The notes: a model not told the origin generated them from the letters alone. Shown: positions 54,904 to 63,694, numbered from the stretch's first letter. The stretch: DNA of 64,000 bases from Ornithinibacillus caprae (GCF_009728145.1 NZ_WOCA01000001.1:470368-534367); one strand, 5' to 3'. A program made the numbers and translations.

Positions 54904-55493
54904 TGGAACAACATGTACAATTAGAGAAAATAAAGAAATATGTATATGAATTATTCGCTAATGACCCTACTGGGCATGATTTCTTTCATATGAAGCGGGT
55001 TGCTCGACTTGCAAAAGAAATTGCTATTCAAGAGAATGCTAATGAATTTATTTGTGAAGCAGCGGCGTGGCTTCACGATGTAGGAGATCCTAAATTATTT
55101 ACGAATAAAAATAAAGCACGGGAAGAGTTAGTAACATTTCTACAATCTATTGGGCTTACTTCCGAGCAAATAGAGGAAATAGGTAAGGCAATGGAAGATG
55201 TTTCCTTTACCAAAGGAAACATACCAGTAACACTGGAAGGGAAAATTGTACAGGATGCAGACCGAATTGATGCGATCGGTGCAATTGGTATTGCTCGAAC
55301 CTTTGCCTATGGAGGTGCAAATGGTCAATTAATTTATCATGACAACGAACCGGATAATACTTCTGTTCAGCACTTTTATGACAAATTGTTCAAGCTAAAA
55401 GACTTAATAAATACCTCTTCTGCGAAACAAATTGCTGAGGAAAGACAACACATCTTAGTAGAATATGTAAATCAATTTATGAACGAATGGTAA
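54903..55493 (+). CDS. ypgQ: HD-domain phosphohydrolase (YpgQ-like)
   Basis: The 196-residue soluble protein has an HD domain: H...HD pattern with GHDFFHMKRV near residue 23 and WLHDVGD near 57, and a later D in QDADRIDAIG. B. subtilis YpgQ is a metal-dependent pyrophosphohydrolase of the same type. It starts on the fhs stop codon. Substrate is unknown from sequence. Confidence 0.87.
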   Translation: MEQHVQLEKIKKYVYELFANDPTGHDFFHMKRVARLAKEIAIQENANEFICEAAAWLHDVGDPKLFTNKNKAREELVTFLQSIGLTSEQIEEIGKAMEDVSFTKGNIPVTLEGKIVQDADRIDAIGAIGIARTFAYGGANGQLIYHDNEPDNTSVQHFYDKLFKLKDLINTSSAKQIAEERQHILVEYVNQFMNEW

Positions 55494-55494
55494 A

Positions 55495-55530
55495 AAAAGC
55501 AGTATGTGGCTTTCACCGCATACTGCTTTT
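55495..55530. terminator. Terminator between ypgQ and the DUF2512 gene
   Basis: AAAAGCAGTATG and CATACTGCTTTT form a perfect 12-bp stem serving both converging genes. Confidence 0.85.
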
Positions 55531-55540
55531 ATCGTTTGTA

Positions 55541-55903
55541 TTAATCATGGAGAGGTTCTTTCTCTGCTCTACCACTGGCAAGTAACCAATTATGCTGAAA
55601 GATTTCAGTAATGGCTAATAATGCACCTGTTAGCACAGCTCCCCAGAAAGTTACTTCGGCATTAGCAAATACCATTGCACCAAAATAGACGATGACAGCG
55701 GAAGCTATGAAATCCATAAAGGTACTCAGCCATCTCGTATCCTCTCGTAACATTAACACTTCCATCAAATGACCAACTACAGCAAGAATAATACCTAAAA
55801 TAATAGGTTGATACCAATACGCAAAGTTTACATTTGGAAAAATCAATGAAGCAATAATAACAGTTATAGGACAAACAAGCAGTTTTACAAATAATCCTAC
55901 CAT
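55541..55903 (-). CDS. DUF2512 membrane protein
   Basis: The 120-residue protein has four membrane helices and begins MVGLFVKLLVCPITVIIA with the typical FPNVNFAYWYQPIILG, matching DUF2512 (YndM-like). Role unknown; members are common in spore formers. The start at 55903 follows AAAGGTGGGATTTTA. Confidence 0.82.
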   Translation of the reverse strand: MVGLFVKLLVCPITVIIASLIFPNVNFAYWYQPIILGIILAVVGHLMEVLMLREDTRWLSTFMDFIASAVIVYFGAMVFANAEVTFWGAVLTGALLAITEIFQHNWLLASGRAEKEPLHD

Positions 55904-55971
55904 TAAAATCCCACCTTTATAGTTAGTAGGATTAGTATGTACAGCTAAAAAAAACTTATACAAATTAAAAG

Positions 55972-56007
55972 GAGGTAGGCAATTACATGGCCTTAACTGT
56001 CTACCTC
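55972..56007 (-). terminator. Terminator of the NlpC/P60 gene
   Basis: GAGGTAG.CA and TG.CTACCTC form a stem with one mismatch (56007-55998 / 55981-55972), followed on the minus strand by CTTTTAATTT. Confidence 0.65.
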
Positions 56008-56026
56008 AGGTGTGGAATGGTATTAA

Positions 56027-57040
56027 TTATTTATATATTCGTTTTGTACCTAAGTATCTTTGCTTCCAATATGAACTGTCCATTTCAGCAACGGTAACAC
56101 CGGTCGATGAACCTGCATGAATAAACTTCCCATTTCCTATATATATTCCAGCATGGGATGGACCAGGCTTATATGTTTCATAAAATACGATATCACCAAC
56201 AGAAGGAGAATCTACATGAGACCCAAAATTCCAAATATCACTTACTGTTCTAGGAAGTGAAATATTTTCTTGCTGGTAAATATATTGTAAGAACCCACTA
56301 CAATCAAATCCGCTAGGTGAAGTTCCTCCCCATGAGTAAGGAGTACCTACTAAAGATTGTGCAGCAGCTATTGCATCCGTATAACTTGAGCTTTTTACTT
56401 CAACTTTCTGTACTTTTTTCTTTTCTTCCTTTGGAGGAGTACTTTTTATTTCTGCTTCAACTTCTTGTTGTTCTGATTCATATAATGTTGTTAAAGCTTC
56501 AGCTGTTACTTCAGTAGTTAATTCAATATCATGTTCTTCTTCTGCAATCTCTAATGCTTTCTTGGTTAACGGACCGTAAATCCCATCAATTTTACCTTCG
56601 TAATAACCGAAAAATTGTAAGGATTCCTGAACAATTTTTACATCCTTATTATGCATGCCTGGATATATCGATTCAGACAAGTGTTCCAGTTTTTTGATAT
56701 GCTCCTTCATTTCTACCTCAATAAGGGCATAAATGGTCTCACGATCGGCTTGACCTGTAATAGATATATTGTGATCATTTTGGAATTTCTTCAAGGCGTG
56801 TTCCGTTAGAATTCCAAGTTCTCCATCAATTTCATCCTCGTAGTAAGAAAGTTTATTTAATTTCTGTTGTAATACTTTAACTGATTCACCATGATCTCCA
56901 TATTGTAATTGATCTTCTTCAAGTAATATTTTGTTTTGAAGGACTGGATAGGCATCTGCATAAACTGCGAACGGCTGGCTAACCACATAACCGTACAGGA
57001 AAGTATGTTTGGCAATGCGTTCAACAGTACCATTTAGCAT
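56027..57040 (-). CDS. Exported NlpC/P60 peptidoglycan endopeptidase with two binding domains
   Basis: The 337-residue protein has a hydrophobic N-terminus ending near AVYADA (likely signal peptide, though without the usual basic start), two PG_binding_1 domains (about 46-105 and 124-180: GDHGESVKVLQQKLNKLSYY, GMHNKDVKIVQESLQFFGYY), a charged linker, and an NlpC/P60 domain (about 220-337) with catalytic Cys in SPSGFDCSGFLQYIY, His in GPSHAGIYIG and a third residue in FIHAG. It likely cleaves D-Glu-mDAP bonds in the wall. Minus-strand RBS GGGGATAAAAGC. Transcribed alone. Confidence 0.92.
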   Translation of the reverse strand: MLNGTVERIAKHTFLYGYVVSQPFAVYADAYPVLQNKILLEEDQLQYGDHGESVKVLQQKLNKLSYYEDEIDGELGILTEHALKKFQNDHNISITGQADRETIYALIEVEMKEHIKKLEHLSESIYPGMHNKDVKIVQESLQFFGYYEGKIDGIYGPLTKKALEIAEEEHDIELTTEVTAEALTTLYESEQQEVEAEIKSTPPKEEKKKVQKVEVKSSSYTDAIAAAQSLVGTPYSWGGTSPSGFDCSGFLQYIYQQENISLPRTVSDIWNFGSHVDSPSVGDIVFYETYKPGPSHAGIYIGNGKFIHAGSSTGVTVAEMDSSYWKQRYLGTKRIYK

Positions 57041-57168
57041 GCTTTTATCCCCTTTCTTTTATTGACTCTTCTAAACTAGATTTATGGCTAAAAATATGTT
57101 TTTATGAATTACGTTTATGTTACAATAAATGAAACAATAGATATGAAATTTTTATTGGGGGAAATGAT

Positions 57169-58125
57169 ATGATTACCGGTGAACAAGCATACTTAGATTT
57201 ATGTAAATATATTTTAGACAGCGGAACGAAAAAAGAAGACCGTACAGGTACAGGTACATATTCCATATTTGGTCATCAAATGCGATTTGACTTGCAGCAA
57301 GGGTTTCCGTTGTTGACAACAAAAAAAGTTCCATTCCGTTTAGTTGCCAGTGAATTGTTATGGTTTATTAAAGGGAATACTAATATCCGCTATTTACTTG
57401 CAAACAATAATAACATTTGGAATGAGTGGGCATTTAAAAAATGGGTAGAAAGCTCAGAATACAGTGGTCCAGATATGACTGATTTTGGGAATCGAAGTTT
57501 ACAGGATGAAAGCTTTAAGAAAGACTATGATGAACAAATGGAGATCTTTAAACAAAAAGTATTAGAGGATGATTCATTTGCTAAAAAATACGGTGATTTA
57601 GGTTCTGTTTATGGAAAACAATGGCGCGATTGGAAGACATCACAAAATGTTACAATTGATCAATTAAAGGATGTTATTAAATCTATTCGAACGAATCCTG
57701 ATTCACGTAGACATATTGTTTCTGCATGGAATCCAGAGGACATTCCAAATATGGCACTTCCTCCATGCCATACGTTATACCAATTTTATGTAGCGGATGG
57801 TAAATTATCTTGTCAATTATACCAACGTAGTGCGGATGTGTTTTTGGGAGTACCTTTTAATATTGCTAGTTATGCATTACTTACGTATTTAATTGCTCAT
57901 GAATGTGGGTTAGAAGTAGGAGAATTTGTGCATACATTTGGAGATACTCATATATATGCTAACCACATTGAACAAGTAAAAATACAGCTTGAACGAGATA
58001 TTCGGCCAATGCCTAAATTGAAAATTAATAAAGAAAAAGATTCGATCTTTGATTTTGAATTAAATGATTTTGAAATCATTGGTTATAATCCACATCCGAC
58101 AATCAAAGCACCAATCGCTGTATAA
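57169..58125 (+). CDS. thyA: Thymidylate synthase ThyA
   Basis: ThyA methylates dUMP to dTMP with methylene-THF. The 318-residue protein has [18 protein letters not shown], catalytic Cys in [12 protein letters not shown] near residue 197, and [18 protein letters not shown]. It belongs to the longer type that carries an insertion of about 50 residues (roughly 88-140, rich in Asp, Glu and Lys), as in Lactobacillus. dfrA lies 24 bases downstream, a usual pairing because ThyA oxidises THF to DHF. RBS GGGGGAAATGAT. Confidence 0.97.
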   Translation: MITGEQAYLDLCKYILDSGTKKEDRTGTGTYSIFGHQMRFDLQQGFPLLTTKKVPFRLVASELLWFIKGNTNIRYLLANNNNIWNEWAFKKWVESSEYSGPDMTDFGNRSLQDESFKKDYDEQMEIFKQKVLEDDSFAKKYGDLGSVYGKQWRDWKTSQNVTIDQLKDVIKSIRTNPDSRRHIVSAWNPEDIPNMALPPCHTLYQFYVADGKLSCQLYQRSADVFLGVPFNIASYALLTYLIAHECGLEVGEFVHTFGDTHIYANHIEQVKIQLERDIRPMPKLKINKEKDSIFDFELNDFEIIGYNPHPTIKAPIAV

Positions 58126-58149
58126 GCAGTTGGAGAGAGGGGACTTATT

Positions 58150-58638
58150 ATGATATCACTACTTTTAGCTATGGATCGAAATCGTGTCATTGGTGCAAAT
58201 AATGATCTACCGTGGCACCTCCCAAATGACCTGAAATTTTTTAAGGAAGTAACAACAGGAAACACCATTATAATGGGAAGAAAAACATTTGAATCAATAG
58301 GGAGGGCACTACCAAATAGAAGAAATGTTGTCCTATCTCAAAAGCATACGTCCTTTCCAGAAGGTGTTGAAGTTATTCGTGATGTAAATACAATTATTGA
58401 ATGGAACAAAGATAACCCGGAGGAGGAATATTTCGTTATCGGTGGAGGAGCATTATTTGAGCAAGTACTCCCATATGCTGATCGGATGTATATTACGAAA
58501 ATTGATGAATCATTCGACGGAGACGTACTCTTCCCCAATTTTTCAGAGGATGAGTGGACTCTTACGTCCGAAGTTAAAGGTGACAAAAACGATAAAAATC
58601 CATACGACTATTATTTCTTACAATATGATCGCAAATAA
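58150..58638 (+). CDS. dfrA: Dihydrofolate reductase
   Basis: DHFR regenerates tetrahydrofolate with NADPH. The 162-residue protein has MISLLLAMDRNRVIGANNDLPWHLPNDLKFFK (the substrate loop with NDLPWHLPxD, Asp near 27), GRKTFESIG near 43 and GGGALFEQ near 98. RBS is GAGAGGGGACTTATT. It forms an operon with thyA. Confidence 0.97.
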   Translation: MISLLLAMDRNRVIGANNDLPWHLPNDLKFFKEVTTGNTIIMGRKTFESIGRALPNRRNVVLSQKHTSFPEGVEVIRDVNTIIEWNKDNPEEEYFVIGGGALFEQVLPYADRMYITKIDESFDGDVLFPNFSEDEWTLTSEVKGDKNDKNPYDYYFLQYDRK

Positions 58639-58658
58639 GAAATTGATGGGGGATGGGG

Positions 58659-59237
58659 ATGAACATATGTAGTGTTGTATTATCGGGCGGAAAATCTTCA
58701 AGGATGGGGATGAACAAATCGTTATTAATGTTGAAGGATAGAATGGTTATAGAGCTAATTATTGAAGAACTTTGGACAATTAGTGATCAGGTTGTTGTAA
58801 TTACGAATAATAAGCCTGATTATGAATTTCTTCAAGTTCCATTAATTCATGATCGCTACCGTGATAAAGGTCCGTTAGCTGGAATGGAAGCTGCATTACA
58901 TCATGTCGATGCAGATAGATTTATCGTTTCTGCTTGTGATACACCATTTATAGATGCTCGTGTTTATCAATTTTTATTAGATCAAATGGAGAAGCATGAT
59001 GCAGTTGTGCCAGTGTTTAATAATCGTCTTCATCCGCTCTCAGGTATTTATAAACGAACTATTTTGCCTCATGTAGAGAAGTTGCTTGAAAATGATCGTT
59101 TGAGCATTCGAAAGCTTTTCGATCATATTGATGTAAAAATGATTGATGAGTTTGGTAACCTTTCTTATGATACATTAAACAAACATTTCTTCAATATGAA
59201 TAATCCATCTGATTATGAAACAGCGAAGTCATTATAA
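58659..59237 (+). CDS. mobA: Molybdenum cofactor guanylyltransferase MobA
   Basis: MobA adds GMP to molybdopterin to make MGD for oxidoreductases. The 192-residue nucleotidyltransferase has VVLSGGKSSRMGMNKSLL near the start (GTP loop), DKGPLAGMEAAL near 70 and ACDTPFID near 95. ATG 58659 gives MNICSVVLSGG; ATG 58653 is 6 bases upstream and closer to the GGGGG site. No other Mo genes are in the window; tat genes follow, fitting export of Mo enzymes. Confidence 0.9.
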   Translation: MNICSVVLSGGKSSRMGMNKSLLMLKDRMVIELIIEELWTISDQVVVITNNKPDYEFLQVPLIHDRYRDKGPLAGMEAALHHVDADRFIVSACDTPFIDARVYQFLLDQMEKHDAVVPVFNNRLHPLSGIYKRTILPHVEKLLENDRLSIRKLFDHIDVKMIDEFGNLSYDTLNKHFFNMNNPSDYETAKSL

Positions 59238-59342
59238 GTGTTGTGAATTATTGGATGTACATGTTAGAATGAAAAGTAGAGTTTAGTTAATATATGAACA
59301 TTATATGTATTTTTGGTTATTACATAGATGATTCGTTGAAAT

Positions 59343-59356
59343 TACATTATAATGTA
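59343..59356. promoter_or_regulatory. 14-bp palindrome upstream of tatA
   Basis: TACATTATAATGTA is a perfect palindrome containing a TATAAT -10-like hexamer (59348-59353), 28 bases before the first tatA. It looks like an operator over the promoter. It resembles no consensus I can name with confidence. Confidence 0.45.
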
Positions 59357-59383
59357 GTTAATTATACAAAGAAGGTGTAAAAA

Positions 59384-59590
59384 ATGTTTTCTAGTATTGG
59401 ATTTCCGGGATTAATATTGATTTTAATTATCGCCTTGGTAATTTTCGGACCAAAAAAATTACCAGAGATCGGTAAAGCAGCCGGACAAACGTTGCGCGAA
59501 TTTAAAAAATCTACAAAGGATTTAACAGGCGACGTAACTGATGAAATAAAAGAAGCAAAAGATATTGTGCATGGTAAAGAAAGCAAATAG
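59384..59590 (+). CDS. tatA: Twin-arginine translocase TatA (first copy)
   Basis: The 68-residue protein has the FPG turn, one membrane helix (residues 6-21), the conserved [22 protein letters not shown] hinge (key FGP near 22-24) and amphipathic helix, then a charged tail. TatA polymerises to form the Tat pore; Bacillus TatA also does the work of TatB. RBS AAGAAGGTG. It is followed 19 bases later by a second tatA. Confidence 0.96.
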   Translation: MFSSIGFPGLILILIIALVIFGPKKLPEIGKAAGQTLREFKKSTKDLTGDVTDEIKEAKDIVHGKESK

Positions 59591-59609
59591 ATCTTTGGGA
59601 GTGATATAA

Positions 59610-59783
59610 ATGTTTAGTAGTATTGGTGTCCCAGGGTTAATTTTAATTCTTGTTGTTGCATTAGTCATTTTCGGTCCCTCTAAATTGCCAGAAATTGGAA
59701 AGGCATTTGGATCCTCTTTGAAGGAATTCAAAAATGCAACAAAAGATATTGTGTCTGATGATGATTCATCAACTAAAAAGTAA
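59610..59783 (+). CDS. tatA: Twin-arginine translocase TatA (second, short copy)
   Basis: The 57-residue protein starts [20 protein letters not shown], has [20 protein letters not shown] and a short acidic/Lys end (SDDDSSTKK). It is clearly a paralogue of the preceding gene (about 60 percent of positions alike by eye), shorter at the C-terminus. RBS TTGGGAGTGATATAA. It is too short for many gene callers. Tandem duplication within the operon is the simplest origin. Confidence 0.93.
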   Translation: MFSSIGVPGLILILVVALVIFGPSKLPEIGKAFGSSLKEFKNATKDIVSDDDSSTKK

Positions 59784-59874
59784 TGGCAAACAGGTGTAAG
59801 GGTGATACCTTGCATCTTCTTTTGTGTTTATCGCTTAGATGCTTATGCTTTTAGTTGAGTAGGAGTGTGGAAAA

Positions 59875-60636
59875 ATGGCAAGTAATGATATACATAATAA
59901 CGAAACAGAAATGAACTTAACTGACCATTTAACCGAGTTAAGAAATCGGGTAATTGTAACAATTATATTTTTTGTCTTGTTTTTTATTGTTGGCTTTGTT
60001 TATGTCGAAGAAATTTATCATTTCTTTACTGCTCATTTAGATTTTAAATTAAGTATTCTTAGTCCTGGTGAGACCATTTGGCTTTACTTTACGATTGCTG
60101 GTTTAGTTGCTATTGTTGGCACGCTTCCGCTTTTAGCTTATCAAGTATGGGCATTTATTAAACCAGGGCTAACCCCTAAGGAACGTAAAGCATCATTACC
60201 ATATATCCCGGCAATATTTCTTCTGTTTATTACTGGATTAGTATTTGGTTATATTATGTTTATTCACTTAATCCTTCCTTTCTTATTAAGTTTAAGTGAA
60301 GGTATGTTTAACGAAATGTTTACAACGGAAAAATACTTTAAATTCGTTCTTCGAGTAACAATACCATTTGCAATTCTATTTGAAATACCAATTATTTCTA
60401 TGTTTTTAACAAGTTTAGGAATACTAACGCCAGACTTTATGCGTAAAACAAGAAAGTATGCTTACTTTGTATTAATTATTATTGGAACAATGCTAACACC
60501 ACCGGATCTTATTTTACCGATTTTAATTGCTATTCCATTAATTATTCTATATGAAATCAGCATTTACTTTTCTAATGTAGTCTACCGTAAAAAACAACAA
60601 AAACATGAAGAGTTCATGCGACAAGATTCTGTTTAA
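59875..60636 (+). CDS. tatC: Twin-arginine translocase TatC
   Basis: TatC recognises RR signal peptides. The 253-residue protein has six membrane helices and the family pattern LTDHLTELRNRV at the N-terminus (residues 16-27) with the conserved Glu/Leu/Arg cluster, then FIKPGLTPKERK near 100. RBS GTAGGAGTGTGGAAAA. Known local substrate is QcrA. It is longer at the C-terminus with a Lys/Gln-rich tail. Confidence 0.96.
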   Translation: MASNDIHNNETEMNLTDHLTELRNRVIVTIIFFVLFFIVGFVYVEEIYHFFTAHLDFKLSILSPGETIWLYFTIAGLVAIVGTLPLLAYQVWAFIKPGLTPKERKASLPYIPAIFLLFITGLVFGYIMFIHLILPFLLSLSEGMFNEMFTTEKYFKFVLRVTIPFAILFEIPIISMFLTSLGILTPDFMRKTRKYAYFVLIIIGTMLTPPDLILPILIAIPLIILYEISIYFSNVVYRKKQQKHEEFMRQDSV

Positions 60637-60655
60637 GATGGAGGGGGACAAGTAA

Positions 60656-60877
60656 TTGAGGTCATTTTATCATTTTGCCATGGCATTTCGAGGTACAAAA
60701 AAGCCAGATGATCAAAGTCGACTAGCTGATTGGATGTTTCACGAACATAATTTTCCAAAGCATTCTACTTCTTATGATGAAGTTAGTAGTTACTTGGAAT
60801 TATACAGTCCTTTTCCAAATGCGATTTCTATTTTTGACCAACTATGGGAAATCTATCAAATGAATGAAGTTGAATAA
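60656..60877 (+). CDS. yozE: YozE family protein (UPF0346, SAM-like)
   Basis: The 73-residue protein (M)RSFYHFAMAFRGTKKPDDQSRLADWMFHEHNFPKHSTSYDE... (family features: SFYHFxxxFR, the FPKxSxxYxEISSYLE pattern) matches YozE, a small SAM-like helical protein of unknown function. The start is TTG behind GGAGGGGGACAAGTAA. It lies 19 bases after tatC and ends at a terminator, so it is probably co-transcribed with tat. Confidence 0.85.
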   Translation: MRSFYHFAMAFRGTKKPDDQSRLADWMFHEHNFPKHSTSYDEVSSYLELYSPFPNAISIFDQLWEIYQMNEVE

Positions 60878-60882
60878 TATAT

Positions 60883-60915
60883 AGGCTGTTCCCAGTGAGG
60901 GGGGACAGCCTTTTG
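60883..60915 (+). terminator. Terminator after yozE
   Basis: AGGCTGT (60883-60889) pairs with ACAGCCT (60905-60911), followed by TTTT. Confidence 0.82.
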
Positions 60916-60916
60916 T

Positions 60917-61222
60917 TTAGTTAACCGATATAATATTATTAAAATTAAATATAGAATCAGCTATACAAATTTGTTGTCTCTCTTTATTTATACGAACCAA
61001 ACCAGTATATCGATTGATTACACCATTTTCATATACAGATAATTCAATATGATTTCCCTGAGTAGCTGCTTCTATCAAACGTTGATTGATGATTTCAAAC
61101 TCTTGTTCGTCTAGAATTGGTTTCTGTATTTTTTTATCCTCTTGATCCAAGTTCTTCAAAATTTGTACATGTTCTGGGAGCATTAAGGAAGTCCACTTGA
61201 TTGAACCACGATCATTTACCAT
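60917..61222 (-). CDS. yolD: YolD-like protein
   Basis: The 101-residue protein begins MVNDRGSIKWTSLMLPEHVQIL, the hallmark of the YolD family, and has an SH3-like C-terminal part (ELSVYENGVINRYTGLVRIN). YolD proteins are usually encoded with a Y-family DNA polymerase (UvrX/YqjW) in SOS operons. Here the gene stands alone: yozE converges from the left and no polymerase is nearby. The start follows GGAGGTGTTAGGTGC. A LexA box sits in its promoter. Confidence 0.88.
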   Translation of the reverse strand: MVNDRGSIKWTSLMLPEHVQILKNLDQEDKKIQKPILDEQEFEIINQRLIEAATQGNHIELSVYENGVINRYTGLVRINKERQQICIADSIFNFNNIISVN

Positions 61223-61243
61223 GCACCTAACACCTCCATTTTT

Positions 61244-61272
61244 AGTATACACAAACATATGTTCGTTATCAA
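61244..61272 (-). promoter_or_regulatory. SOS (LexA)-controlled promoter of yolD
   Basis: On the minus strand TTGATA (61272-61267), 17 bases and TATACT (61249-61244) form a strong promoter. The spacer contains CGAACATATGTTTG (61265-61252), matching the Bacillus LexA consensus CGAACRNRYGTTYC in 13 of 14 positions. LexA bound there would block RNA polymerase. Confidence 0.8.
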
Positions 61273-61689
61273 TGGAAAATAGTGTGATTGATCAAACGTT
61301 TGTTTAAAAATATGAAGATGAACTCTAACATGGAATTTTATTTTTCGAACAATTTCGACTTTATTCCTTGTATTAGTTAAATAAAATGTTGTTTCTTGCG
61401 GTTACCCGGGAAATATATGTTCATTTATTAACTGTATTTTTCCTTGGTATTAGCTTGAGTGATTTCTTATAATTTGCTGGTTACAAGCAATGATTTTTAG
61501 ATTTCAACCAACGTATTTCAAAGTATTAGTTATTACTGTGTAGTTTAAATCAGTATCAACAAACTATGTTAAATGAAGCCTTCATGTAAAACATTGGTGA
61601 TGTTTTACAAAATATTATGTTCGCCTACACCGATTACTGAATTATACCGTATAATAATCTAGAATGTAAATTAGGAGAGAGGGATAATT
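61273..61689. repeat. 417-base gap with two dyads upstream of the coat gene
   Basis: No gene is visible. CAAACGTTTG (61293-61302) is a 10-bp palindrome upstream of the yolD promoter. TGTAAAACAT and ATGTTTTACA (61585-61594 / 61600-61609) form a perfect 10-bp dyad with a 5-base loop. TATAAT at 61650-61655 lies 35 bases before the next start but lacks a good -35 box. Confidence 0.5.
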
Positions 61690-62253
61690 ATGGTATTTCC
61701 ACCACAACGTCCTGGTAATTTTTTTCAAAGTGGTATGCAACCAAATAATTTTATGTTTCCTCAACAGGCTATGAATCAAATGCCACAAAAAGGATTACAG
61801 GGAATTATTCAGCGTTTCTTACAACCTGGAGCGACTGCTGCTCAAGGGGTTGGAGGAGGAGGCGTTGGAGGTTTATCTAATACATTAAACAATGTACAGC
61901 AAATATTAAGAATGGTTGAACAAACCGCACCATTAGTTCAGCAATATGGTCCAATGGTAAAAAATCTGCCTGCTATGTTTAAAATGATGAAAGCATTAAA
62001 AGATATAGAAAGCACGGATGATTCTAGTACAGCAAGTACAGAAGAAAGCGCATCAAACGAAAGCTCAAGCTTCTCTGATTTTTTTGAGAGCTTGGAAGAA
62101 TCGATAAGTAAAAGCCAATCTAGTAGTAGCTCTAGCAGTAGTTCAAGTAGTTCTAGAAGCTCAAGAAGTAGAACTCGTTCAAATAGTTCAAGCTCACAAC
62201 GTGTTAAAAAAAGAAGTGGAAATGGTCAGTCAACACCAAAGCTGTTTATTTAA
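61690..62253 (+). CDS. VrrA/YqfQ-like Ser-rich spore coat protein
   Basis: The 187-residue protein has a Pro/Gln/Phe/Met-rich N-terminus (PPQRPGNFFQSGMQPNNF), a short Gly run, the YqfQ-family core NNVQQILRMVEQTAPLVQQYGPMVKNLP (about 73-103, key APLVQQYGPMVKNLPA), and a C-terminal half dominated by Ser with Arg, ending KLFI. YqfQ/VrrA proteins are linked to the spore coat; vrrA of B. anthracis has variable repeats. The Ser run at about 62119-62170 could slip similarly. RBS AGGAGAGAGGGATAATT. Confidence 0.78.
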   Translation: MVFPPQRPGNFFQSGMQPNNFMFPQQAMNQMPQKGLQGIIQRFLQPGATAAQGVGGGGVGGLSNTLNNVQQILRMVEQTAPLVQQYGPMVKNLPAMFKMMKALKDIESTDDSSTASTEESASNESSSFSDFFESLEESISKSQSSSSSSSSSSSSRSSRSRTRSNSSSSQRVKKRSGNGQSTPKLFI

Positions 62254-62328
62254 AAATGCACTCCACTTGATTTTTACTACAAAAACGGGAAAAATAGAGT
62301 TAGAACTTTTCTAAGTGGAGGTAGCGTT

Positions 62329-63288
62329 ATGACTACAACTGAAGTTGCAACTTTTGCAGGTGGATGTTTTTGGTGTATGGTCGAACCTTTTGATCAACGC
62401 CCTGGAATCATTAAAGTCGTTTCTGGATACACAGGTGGAACGTTAGAAAACCCAACTTATGAACAAGTATGTTCCAATACAACAGGGCATGTAGAGGCAG
62501 TACAAATTACTTTTAACCCTGACATTATGCCATATGAACAGTTGGTTGAAACATTCTGGCAACAGATTGATCCAACTGATCCAGGTGGACAATTTAATGA
62601 TAGGGGGGAGTCCTATCAAACAGCTATTTTTTATCATAGTAAGGAACAAAAACAGGTTGCTGAACAATCAAAACAGGCATTAGCATCAAGTGGAAAATTT
62701 AACAAGCCCATTGTAACGAAGATCCTTCCAGCAAAACCGTTTTATGAAGCAGAGGAAAACCATCAAGATTATTATAAAAAGCAATCTTTCCATTATCGTT
62801 TATATAAAAAAGGTTCTGGTAGAGAGGACTTTATTAAAAAGACATGGCAAATGGATAAAAATAAAAGTGATTTAAAGGAACGACTTACACCAATTCAATA
62901 CCATGTAACGCAAGAAAATGGAACAGAACAACCATTCCAAAATAATTACTGGGACAACGAAGAGGATGGAATATATGTAGATATCGTCTCTGGAAAAGCG
63001 TTGTTTTCTTCACGAGATAAGTACGATGCAGGTTGTGGTTGGCCAAGCTTTACAAAGCCAATAGACCAATACGAAATAGAGGAAAAAACGGATACTTCGC
63101 ATGGTATGATTCGTACGGAAATACGTAGCAAAACAGCAGATTCTCATTTAGGTCATGTTTTTGAAGACGGTCCAGTTGATCAAGGTGGATTACGATATTG
63201 TATGAATTCTGCTGCTATGCGTTTTATTCCGAAAGAAGAAATGGAAGAAGAAGGCTACGGCAAATACTTATATTTATTTAAAGATTAG
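62329..63288 (+). CDS. msrAB: Fused methionine sulfoxide reductase A and B
   Basis: MsrA (residues 1 to about 165) reduces Met-S-sulfoxide with catalytic Cys in [13 protein letters not shown]; MsrB (about 175-319) reduces Met-R-sulfoxide with catalytic Cys in [14 protein letters not shown] and a resolving Cys in DAGCGWPSF. The zinc CxxC pairs of many MsrB proteins are missing ([13 protein letters not shown] where a Cys pair could be), so this is the zinc-free form. In B. subtilis msrA and msrB are separate genes. RBS GTGGAGGTAGCGTT. Confidence 0.95.
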   Translation: MTTTEVATFAGGCFWCMVEPFDQRPGIIKVVSGYTGGTLENPTYEQVCSNTTGHVEAVQITFNPDIMPYEQLVETFWQQIDPTDPGGQFNDRGESYQTAIFYHSKEQKQVAEQSKQALASSGKFNKPIVTKILPAKPFYEAEENHQDYYKKQSFHYRLYKKGSGREDFIKKTWQMDKNKSDLKERLTPIQYHVTQENGTEQPFQNNYWDNEEDGIYVDIVSGKALFSSRDKYDAGCGWPSFTKPIDQYEIEEKTDTSHGMIRTEIRSKTADSHLGHVFEDGPVDQGGLRYCMNSAAMRFIPKEEMEEEGYGKYLYLFKD

Positions 63289-63336
63289 TAAAGTTTACTA
63301 TAATATAATTATGTAAACTAATAGGAGGATATGAAG

Positions 63337-63543
63337 TTGAATCATTATAAATGGGAAAGCAAGGAAGCAATTAAGCATATTGAATGCGTCCATGCAAATG
63401 CGAAGAAATTTATCGTAAACAACAAATTAACCCCTGGAAAAACATATGAAGTAAAAAATGAAACAGATGAGTTTTATTTCATTGTAGACAATAGTAACCG
63501 CATCGGTGGGTTTCGAAAAGAATATTTTAAAGAAGTAAACTAA
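63337..63543 (+). CDS. DUF6501-like small protein
   Basis: The 68-residue soluble protein has ECVHANAKKFIVNNKLTPGK, YEVKNETDEF and GGFRKEYF, a pattern I associate with DUF6501 of Bacilli. Function unknown. AGGAGG (63323-63328) fits TTG 63337 (8-base spacing) better than ATG 63331 (2-base spacing). Short promoter-like sequence TATAAT lies at 63302-63307. Confidence 0.65.
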   Translation: MNHYKWESKEAIKHIECVHANAKKFIVNNKLTPGKTYEVKNETDEFYFIVDNSNRIGGFRKEYFKEVN

Positions 63544-63608
63544 CAGGCAAAATGCCTGTTAGTCAGCTTGTAGAGAAAGTAGGTGTTTTTTCTCTACAGC
63601 CTTTTTTA
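63539..63608 (+). terminator. Double hairpin after the DUF6501-like gene
   Basis: An 11-bp stem overlapping the stop (63539-63549 / 63553-63563, AAA loop) is followed by TGTAGAGAAA / TTTCTCTACA (63569-63578 / 63589-63598) and then GCCTTTTTT. The second is the likely terminator. Confidence 0.75.
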
Positions 63609-63660
63609 ATTCTGTCATAACTATTTCATTAAGTAAGAAATTTTTAATGAAAATAAACTC

Positions 63661-63694
63661 CCACACACCTAGCCTAGCTTTGCTAGGTGTGTGG
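63661..63694. repeat. 13-bp inverted repeat at the transposase 3' end
   Basis: CCACACACCTAGC (63661-63673) and its exact complement (63682-63694) surround the transposase stop codon with an 8-base loop. It is not followed by a T run on either side. It may be a terminator remnant or part of the IS end that blocks read-through or is recognised by transposase. Confidence 0.7.
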
